From: Liolophura sinensis
Taxonomy: Eukaryota; Mollusca; Polyplacophora; Chitonida; Chitonidae
Direction of reading: 5' to 3'
DNA: 64,000 nt
Assembly (NCBI RefSeq): GCF_032854445.1
Contig: NW_027018169.1
Location: forward strand, 1 to 64,000
The notes under the pieces were generated by a model that saw nothing but the letters and a program-made list of their open reading frames with translations, was not told the DNA's origin and did no database searches. The number at the start of each line of letters is the position of its first letter. The stretch's first letter is position 1. The translations under genes and the position numbers were made by a program. Below, piece by piece: positions 56,230 to 64,000 of this stretch.

Positions 56230-58760
56230 TGAATATGTCATTCAGTGTAGTGACAATGACGACTGGCTTTGTTTATATATCTTGAATATGTCATTCAGTC
56301 TAGTGAAAATGACCACTGGCTTTGTGCATGTATCTTGAATATGTCATTCAGTGCAGTGACAACGACGACTGGCTTTGTGTCCGTATCTTGTATTTGTCAT
56401 TCAGTGCAGTGACGATGACGGCTGGCTTTGTGTATATATCTTGAATATGTCATTCAGTGTAGTGACGATGACGACTGGCTTTGTGTATATATCTTGAATA
56501 TGTCATTAAGTGTAGCGTTGATGACGACTGGCTTTGTGTATATATCTTGAATATGTCATTCAGTGTAGTGACGATGACGACTGGCTTTGTGTATGTATCT
56601 TGAATATGTCATTCAGTGCAGTGACGATGACGGCTGGCTTTGTGTATGTATCTTGAATATGTCATTCAGTGTAGCGTTGATGACGACTGGCTTTGTGTAT
56701 GTATTTTGTATTTGTCATTCAGTGCAGTGACGATGACGGCTGGCTTTGTGTATGTATCTTGAATATGTCATTCAGTGTAGAGTTGATGACGACTGGCTTT
56801 GTTTCTGTATATTGTATTTCTCAATCAGTGTAGTGACGATGACGACTGGCTTTGTGCATGTACCTTAAATATGTCATTCAGTGCAGTGACAATGACGACA
56901 GGCTTTGTGTATGTATCTTGAATATGTCATTCAGTGCAGTCTCAATGACGAGTGGCTTTGTGTATATATCTTGAATATGTCATTCAGTGCAGTAACGATG
57001 ACGACTGGCTTTGTGTATATATCTTGAACATGTCATTCAGTGTAGTGACAATGACGACTGGCTTTGTGTATATATCTTGAAGATGTCATTCAATGTATTG
57101 ACAATGACGACTGGCTTTGTGTATATATCTTGAATGTGTCATTCAGTGTAGTGACAATGACGACTGGCTTTGTTTATATATCTTAAATATGTCATTCAGT
57201 GTAGTGACAATGACGACTGGCTTTGTGCATATATCTTGAATATGTCATTCAGTGTAGTGACAATGACGACTGGCTTTGTGCATGTATCTTGAATATGTCA
57301 TTCAGTGTAGTGACGATGACGACTGGCTTTGTGTATGTATCTTGAATATGTCATTCAGTGTAGTGACAATGACGACTGGCTTTGTGTATATATCTTGAAT
57401 ATGTCATTCAGTGCAGTGACAATGACGACTGGCTTTGTGTATATATCTTGAATATGTCATACAGTGCAGTGACAATGACGACTGGCTTTGTGCATGTATC
57501 TTGAATATGTCATTCAGTGTAGTGACAATGACGACTGGCTTTGTTTATATATCTTGAATATGTCATTCAGTCTAGTGACAATGACGACTGGCTTTGTGCA
57601 TGTATCTTGAATATGTCATTCAGTGCAGTGACAACGACGACTGGCTTTGTGTCCGTATCTTGTATTTGTCATTCAGTGCAGTGACGATGACGGCTGGCTT
57701 TGTGTATATATCTTGAATATGTCATTCAGTGTAGTGACGAGGACGACTGGCTTTGTGTATATATCTTGAATATGTCATTAAGTGTAGCGTTGATGACGAC
57801 TGGCTTTGTGTATATATCTTGAATATGTCATTCAGTGTAGTGACAATGACGACTGGCTTTGTGTATATATCTTGAATATGTCATTCAGTGCAGTGACGAT
57901 GACGGCTGGCTTTGTGTATGTATCTTGAATATGTCATTTAGTGTAGCGTTGATGACGACTGGCTTTGTGTATGTATTTTGTATTTGTCATTCAGTGCAGT
58001 GACGATGACGGCTGGCTTTGTGTATGTATCTTGAATATGTCATTCAGTGTAGCGTTGATGACGACTGGCTTTGTGTCTGTATCTTGTATTTCTCAATCAG
58101 TGTAGTGACGATGACGACTGGCTTTGTGCATGTACCTTAAATATGTCATTCAGTGCAGTGACAATGACGACAGGCTTTGTGTATGTATCTTGAATGTGTC
58201 ATTCAGTGCAGTCTCAATGACGACTGGCTTTGTGTATATATCTTGAATATGTCATTCAGTGCAGTAACGATGACGACTGGCTTTGTGTATATATCTTGAA
58301 CATGTCATTCAGTGTAGTGACAATGACGACTGGCTTTGTGTATATATCTTGAAGATGTCATTCAATGTATTGACAATGACGACTGGCTTTGTGTATATAT
58401 CTTGAATTTGTCATTCAGTGTAGTGACAATGACGACTGGCTTTGTTTATATATCTTGAATATGTCATTCAGTGTAGTGACAATGACGACTGGCTTTGTGC
58501 ATATATCTTGAATATGTCATTCAGTGTAGTGACAATGACGACTGGCTTTGTGCATGTATCTTGAATATGTCATTCAGTGTAGTGACGATGACGACTGGCT
58601 TTGTGTATGTATCTTGAATATGTCATTCAGTGTAGTGACAATGACGACTGGCTTTGTGTATATATCTTGAATATGTCATTTAGTGCAGTGACAATGACGA
58701 CTGGCTTTGTGTATATATCTTGAATATGTCATACAGTGCAGTGACAATGACGACTGGCTT
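56230..58760. repeat. 24-unit (1,272-bp) tandem duplication, two copies
   Basis: Two successive runs of the same unit order lie 1,272 bp apart, changing over near 57490-57540. TCCGTATCTTGTA occurs at 56381 and 57653, TTGAACATGTC near 57026 and 58298, AAGATGTCATTC near 57081 and 58353, and CATACAGTGC near 57460 and 58732. Differences include GAAAATGACCAC near 56305 (second copy GACAATGACGAC), GACGAGGACG near 57738 (first copy GACGATGACG) and TAGAGTTGATG near 56779 (second copy TAGCGTTGATG). Both runs parallel block A from about 5300 to 6700. Confidence 0.82.
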
Positions 58761-59869
58761 TGTGTATATATCTTGAATATGTCATTCAGTGGAGTGACGA
58801 TAACGACTGGCTTTGTGTATGTATCTTGAATATGTCATTCAGTGCAGTGACAATGACGACTGGCTTTGTGTCCGTATCTTGTATTTGTCATTCAGTGCAG
58901 TGACGATGACGGCTGGCTTTGTGTATATATCTTGAATATGTCATTCAGTGTAGTGACGATGACGGCTGGCTTTGTGTATATATCTTGAATATGTCATTCA
59001 GTGCAGTAACGATGACGACTGGCTTTGTGTATATATCTTGAATATGTCATTCAGTGTAGTTACAATGACGACTGGATTTGTGTATATATCTTGAATATGT
59101 CATTCAATGTAGTGACAATGACGACTGGCTTTGTGTATATATCTTGAATATGTCATTCAGTGTAGTGACAATGACGACTGGCTTTGTTTATATATCTTGA
59201 ATATGTCATTCATTGTAGTGACAATGACGACTGGCTTTGTTTATATATCTTGAATATGTCATTCAGTCTAGTGACAATGACGACTGGCTTTGTGCATGTA
59301 TCTTGAATATGTCATTCAGTGCAGTGACAATAACGACTGGCTTTGTGTATATATCTTGAATATGTCATTCAGTGTAGTGACGATAACGACTGGTTTTGTG
59401 TATGTATCTTGAATATGTCATTCAGTGCAGTGACGATAACGGCTGGCTTTGTGTATGTATCTTGAATATGTCATTCAGTGTAGCGTTGATTACGACTGGC
59501 TTTGTGTCCGTATCTTGTATTTGTCATTCAGTGCAGTGACGATGACGGCTGGCTTTGTGTATATATCTTGAATATGTCATTCAGTGTAGTGATGATGACG
59601 ACTGGCTTTGTGTATGTATCTTGAATATGTCATTCAGTGCAGTGACGATGACGGCTGGCTTTGTGTATGTATCTTGAATATGTCATTCAGTGTAGTGACG
59701 ATGACGACTGGCTTTGTGTATATATCTTGAATATGTCATTCAGTGTAGTGACAATGACGGCTAGCTTTGTGTATGTATCTTGAATATGTCATTCAGTGTA
59801 GTGACGATGACGACTGGCTTTGTGTATGTATGTTGAATTTGTCATTCAGTGCAGTGACAATGACGACTG

Positions 59870-61170
59870 GTTTTGTGCATATATCTTGAATATGTCATTC
59901 AGTGCAGTGACTATGACGACTGGCTTTGTGTATATATCTTGAATATGTCATTTAGTGCAGTGACGATGACGGCTGGATTTGTGTATATATCTTGAATATG
60001 TCATTTAGTGCAGTGACGATGACGGCTGGCTTTGTGTATGTATCTTGAATATGTCATTCAGTGCAGTGACGATGACGGCTGGCTTTGTGTGTGTGTCTTG
60101 AATATGTCATTCAGTGTAGCGTTGATGACGACTGGCTTTGTGTCTGTATCTTGTATTTGTCATTCAGTGCAGTGACGATGACGGCTGGCGTTGTGTATGT
60201 ATCTTGAATATGTCATTCAGTGTAGCGTTGATGACGACTGGTTTTGTGTCTGTATCTTGTATTTGTCATTCAGTGTAGTGGCGATGACGACTGGCTTTGT
60301 GTATGTATCTTGAATATGTCATTCAGTGCAGTTATAATGACGACTGGCTTTGTGTATATATCTTGAATATGTCATTCAGTGCAGTGACAATGACGACTGG
60401 CTTTGTGTATGTATTTTGAATATATCATTCAGTGCAGTGATAATGACGACTGGCTTTGTGTATATATCTTGAATATGTCATTCAGTGCAGTAACGATGAC
60501 GACTGGCTTTGTGTATATATCTTGAATATGTCATTCAGTGTAGTGACAATGACGACTGGCTTTGTGAATATATCTTGAATATGTCATTCAATGTAGTGAC
60601 AATGACGACTGGCTTTGTGTATATATCTTGAATATGTCATTCAGTGTAGCGTTGATGACGACTGGCTTTGTTTATATATCTTGAATATGTCATTCAGTGT
60701 AGTGACAATCACGACTGGCTTTGTTTAGATATCTTGAATATGTCATTCAGTGTAGTGACAATGACGACTGGCTTTCTGCATTAATCTTGAATATGTCATT
60801 CAGTGCAGTGACAACGACGACTGACTTTGTGTATGTACCTTGAATATGTCATTCAGTGCAGTGACAATAACGAATGGCTTTGTGTATATATCTTGAATAT
60901 GTCATTCAGTGTAGTGACGATGACGACTAGCTTTGTGTATGTATCTTGAATATGTCATTCAGTGTAGCGTTGATGACGACTGGCTTTGTGTCTGTATCTT
61001 GTATTTGGCATTCAGTGTAGTGACGATGACGACTGGTTTTGTGCATATATCTTGAATATGTCATTCAGTGCAGTGACTATGACGACTGGCTTTGTGTTTA
61101 TATCTTGAATATGTCATTCAGTGCAGTGACGATGACGGCTGGATTTGTGTATATATCTTGAATATGTCAT
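59870..61170. repeat. Diverged copy of 7188-8488 (offset 994 units)
   Basis: The series matches in order: GTGACTATGACG, the GTGTGTGTCTTG unit at 60083 (7401 in block A), GGCGTTGTG, TGTAGTGGCG, GTTATAATG, GTTTAGATATC near 60723 and 8041, ACTGACTTTG, ACGAATGGC, and TTGGCATTCAG. It breaks near 61171, where CATTCAATG replaces CATTTAGTGC. Differences are more frequent than between block A copies 1 and 2, including GGCTTTCTGCATTAATC near 60770. Confidence 0.8.
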
Positions 61171-62222
61171 TCAATGTAGTGACAATGACGACTGGCTTTG
61201 TGTATGTATCTTGAATATGTCATTCAGTGTAGTGACGATGACGACTGCCTTTGTGTATGTATTTTGAATATGTCATTTAGTGTAGTGACGATGACGACTG
61301 GCTTTGTGTATATATCTTGAACATTTCATTCAGTGTAGTGACGATGACGGCTGGCTTTGTGTATGTATCTTGAATATGTCATTCAGTGCAGTGACAACGA
61401 CGGCTGGCTTTGTGTATATATCTTGAATATGTCATTCAGTGTAGTGACAACGACGACTGGCTTTGTGTATGTATCTTGAATATGTCATTCAGTGTAGTGA
61501 CAACGACGACTGGCTTTGTGTATATATCTTGAATATGTCATTCAGTGTAGTGACGATGACGACTGGCTTTGTGTATATATCTTGAATATGTCATTCAGTG
61601 CAGTGACAATGACGACTGGCTTTGTGTATATATCTTGAATATGTCATTCTGTGCAGTAACGATGACGACTGGCTTTGTGTATATATCTTGAATATGTCAT
61701 TCAGTGTAGTGACAACGACGACTGGCTTTGTGTATATATCTTGAATATGTCATTCAATGTAGTGACAATGACGACTGGCTTTGTGTATGTATCTTGAATA
61801 TGTCATTCAGTGTAGTGACAATGACGACTGCCTTTGTTTATATATCTTGAATATGTCATTCAGTGTAGTGACAATGACGACTGGCTTTGTTTATATATCT
61901 TGAATATGTCATTTAGTGTAGTGACAATGACGACTGGCTTTGTGCATGTATCTTGAATATGTCATTCAATGCAGTGACAACGACGACTGGCTTTGTGTAT
62001 GTATCTTGAATATGTCATTCAGTGCAGTGACAATAACGACTGACTTAGTGTATATATCTTGAATATGTCATTCAGTGTAGTGACGATGACGACTGGCTCT
62101 GTGTATGTATCTTGAATATGTCATTCAGTGCAGTGACGATGACGGCTGGTTTTGTGTATGTATCTTGAATATGTCATTCAGTGTAGCGTTGATGACGACT
62201 GGCTTTGTGTCCGTATCTTGTA

Positions 62223-62276
62223 TTTGTCATTCAGTGCAGTGGCGATGACGACTGGCTTTGTGTATATATCCTTGAA
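62223..62276. repeat. 54-bp unit with a one-base insertion
   Basis: The tail reads GTATATATCCTTGAA instead of GTATATATCTTGAA, with one extra C. Unit starts follow 1 + 53n up to 62223 but fall at 62277 + 53n afterwards, which confirms a true length change and not a substitution. It is the only net phase change I could detect in the window. A pair of compensating changes elsewhere cannot be excluded by eye. Confidence 0.9.
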
Positions 62277-63972
62277 TATGTCATTCAGTGTAGTGACGAT
62301 GACGACTGGCTTTGTGTATGTATCTTGAATATGTCATTCAGTGCAGTGACGATGACGGCTGGCTTTGTGTATGTATCTTGAATATGTCATTCAGTGCAGT
62401 GACGATGACGGCTGGCTTTGTGTGTGTATCTTGAATATGTCATTCAGTGTAGCGTTGATGACGACTGGCTTTGTGTCTGTATCTTGTATTTGTCATTCAG
62501 TGCAGTGTCGATGACGGCTGGCTTTGTGTATGTATCTTGAATATGTCATTCAGTGTAGCGTTTATGACGACTGGCTTTGTGTCTGTATCTTGTATTTGTT
62601 ATTCAGTGTAGTGACGATGACGACTGGCTTTGTGTATGTATCTTGAATATGTCATTCAGTGCAGTGACAATGACGACAGGATTTGTGTATGTATCTTGAA
62701 TATGTTATTCAGTGCAGTGACAATGACGACTGGCTTTGTGTATATATCTTGAACATGTCGTTCATTGTAGTGACAATGACGACTGGCTTTGTGTATATAT
62801 CTTGAATATGTCATTCAATGTAGTGACAATGACGACTGGCTTTGTGTATATATCTTGAATATGTCATTCAGTGTAGTGACAATGACGACTGGCTTTGTTT
62901 ATATATCTTGAATATGTCATTCAGTGTAGTGACAATGACGACTGGCTTTGTGCATATATCTTGAATATGTCATCTAGTGTAGTGACAAAGACGACTGGCT
63001 TTGTGCATGTATCTTGAATATGTCATTCAGTGTAGTGACAACGACGACTGGCTTTGTGTATGTATCTTGAATATGTCATTCAGTGCAGTGACAATGACGG
63101 CTGGCTTTGTGTATGTATCTTGAATATGTCATTCAGTGTAGTGACAATGACGGCTGGCTTTGTGTATGTATCTTGAATATGTCATTCAGTGTAGTGACGA
63201 TGACGACGGGCTTTGTGTATGTATCTTGAATATGTCATTCAGTGTAGTGACGATGACGTCTGGCTTTGTGTATGTATCTTGAATATGTCATTCAGTGTAG
63301 TGACGATGACGACTGGCTTTGTGTATATATCTTGAATATGTCATTCAGTGTAGTGACGATGACGACTGGCTTTGTGGATATATCTTGAATATGTCATTCA
63401 ATGTAGTGACAACGACGACTGGCCTTGTGTATGTATCTTGAATATGTCATTCAGTGCTGTGACAATGACGGCTGGCTTTGTGTATATATCTTGAATATGT
63501 CATTCAGTGTAGTGACAACGACGACTGGCTTTGTGTACGTATCTTGAATATGTCATTCAGTGTAGTGACAATGACGACTGGCTTTGTGTATATATCTTGA
63601 ATATGTCATTCAGTGTAGTGACAATGACGACTGGCTATGTGTATATATCTTGAATATGTCATTCAGTGTAGTGACAACGACGACTGGCTTTGTGTATGTA
63701 TCTTGAATATGTCATTCAGTGTAGTGACAACGACGGCTGGGTTTGTGTATATATCTTGAATATGTCATTCAGTGTAGTGACAATGACGACTGGCTTTGTG
63801 TATATATCTTGAAGATGTCATTCAGTGTAGTGACAACGACGACTGGCTTTGTGTATGTATCTTGAATATGTCATTCAGTGCAGTGACAACGACGGCTGGC
63901 TTTGTGTATATATCTTGAATATGTCATTCAGTGTAGTGACAATGACGGCTGGCTTTGTGTATATATCTTGAA

Positions 63973-64000
63973 TATATCATTCAGTGTAGTGACAATGACG
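63973..64000. repeat. Partial unit cut by the window edge
   Basis: The first 28 bases of a unit are present, beginning TATATCATTCAG. The truncation is produced by the window end, and the array evidently continues. Confidence 0.95.

Larger units (their letters stand above)
1..64000. repeat. 53-bp satellite array filling the window (about 1,207 head-to-tail units)
   Basis: A single 53-bp unit repeats from the first to the last base with no spacer and no inverted copy. Landmarks in the unit are TATGTCATTCAG (1-12), TGACGATGACG (18-28), GGCTTTGTG (32-40) and ATCTTGAA (46-53). Unit starts follow 1 + 53n up to 62,223, and one extra base near 62,270 shifts the remainder by 1. Composition of the typical unit is A12 T20 G14 C7, about 40% GC, with a G+T-rich given strand. 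Frequent alternatives are T/C at 15, G/A at 22, T/C at 24, A/G at 29, C/T at 34, T/C at 41 and G/A at 44. The array extends beyond both ends of the window, so its true length is unknown. I do not recognise the family. Its chromosomal role (centromere, subtelomere or other heterochromatin) cannot be decided from this sequence. Confidence 0.98.
61171..64000. repeat. Right end of the array in this window, loosely ordered units
   Basis: The 53-bp units continue without interruption. A stretch around 62416 carries the GTGTGTATC unit followed by a GCGTTG cassette and parallels 8567 onward, at 1,016 units plus the one extra base. I found no long near-identical partner for 62.7-64 kb. CAACGACGAC-type units are frequent here. 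Nothing other than satellite is visible. Confidence 0.75.

Noticed and set aside
1-64000. Protein-coding repeats or open reading frames
   Set aside because: The unit is 53 bp, so the frame moves every copy. The common unit has TAG at 15-17 and TGA at 18-20, 24-26 and 50-52 on the given strand, and TCA at 5-7 and 9-11 gives stops on the other. For the typical unit the longest open stretch is about 43 codons forward and 33 reverse. Any short ORF is an accident of the repeat.
1-64000. CRISPR array
   Set aside because: A regular period was seen, but units are contiguous and similar along their whole length. There is no alternation of constant repeat and unique spacer, and no cas-like gene.
1-64000. 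Telomere repeat or telomerase-type G-rich repeat
   Set aside because: The strand is G+T-rich, but there is no short telomere motif such as TTAGGG or TTTAGGG in tandem, and no runs of three or more G. A subtelomeric location remains possible but is not shown.
1-64000. CENP-B box
   Set aside because: The known core pattern TTCG followed by A and CGGG at fixed spacing is absent from the common unit on both strands. This does not exclude a centromeric role, since many centromeric satellites lack it.
1-64000. Splice sites, TATA boxes and promoters
   Set aside because: GTATGT, TTTCTCATTCAG and TATATAT look like a 5' splice site, a 3' splice site and a TATA element. They recur with the unit throughout the array with no associated reading frame, so they are compositional.
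1-64000. Transposon, LTR or retroviral insertion, tRNA or rRNA gene
   Set aside because: Every stretch I examined reads as 53-bp units in phase. An insertion would break the phase by an arbitrary length, and the only phase change is one base at about 62,270.

Overview
The whole 64-kb window is one uninterrupted tandem-repeat (satellite) array. The repeat unit is 53 bp, every copy lies in the same orientation, and no gene, RNA gene, transposon, CRISPR array or unique spacer is visible. Unit starts fall at position 1 + 53n from base 1 to base 62,223. A single extra C near 62,270 makes one 54-bp unit, after which the phase stays shifted by +1 to the end. That gives 1,207 complete units plus a 28-base partial unit. 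An array of this size and regularity points to a eukaryotic chromosome (centromeric, pericentromeric, subtelomeric or other heterochromatin). I do not recognise the satellite family and cannot name a species.

The typical unit has about 40% GC and strong strand asymmetry: by hand count A12, T20, G14, C7, so the given strand is about 64% G+T. Landmarks in unit coordinates are TATGTCATTCAG at 1-12, TGACGATGACG at 18-28, GGCTTTGTG at 32-40 and ATCTTGAA at 46-53. Variation is concentrated at a few positions (10, 15, 22, 24, 29, 34, 41-44, 52 and position 2 of the next unit). These sites form recognisable haplotypes, so longer structure can be traced. The unit is not a multiple of 3 and carries stop codons on both strands, so it cannot encode a long protein.

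Above the 53-bp level the array is a mosaic of large duplicated blocks whose offsets are exact multiples of 53 bp. Block A (1-9720) recurs almost unchanged at 14046-23765 (offset 265 units). A segment from inside it through the following 2.5 kb recurs at 28430-37668 (offset 216 units). The start of A returns at 45104-49010. An 84-unit (4,452-bp) block starting at 21769 recurs at 26221 (partial), 33217 and 37669. Smaller tandem duplications of 30 units (11280-14459), 33 units (47262-50375) and 24 units (about 56230-58760) are also present. The stretch from about 51390 to the end is an older, more diverged copy of block A, colinear with it but containing several net insertions of whole units.

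The pattern fits repeated unequal exchange and gene conversion in units of whole monomers, recent on the left and in the middle and older on the right. All block boundaries, copy counts and identities were read by eye at landmark variants. Boundaries are good to about one unit, and no full alignment was computed.
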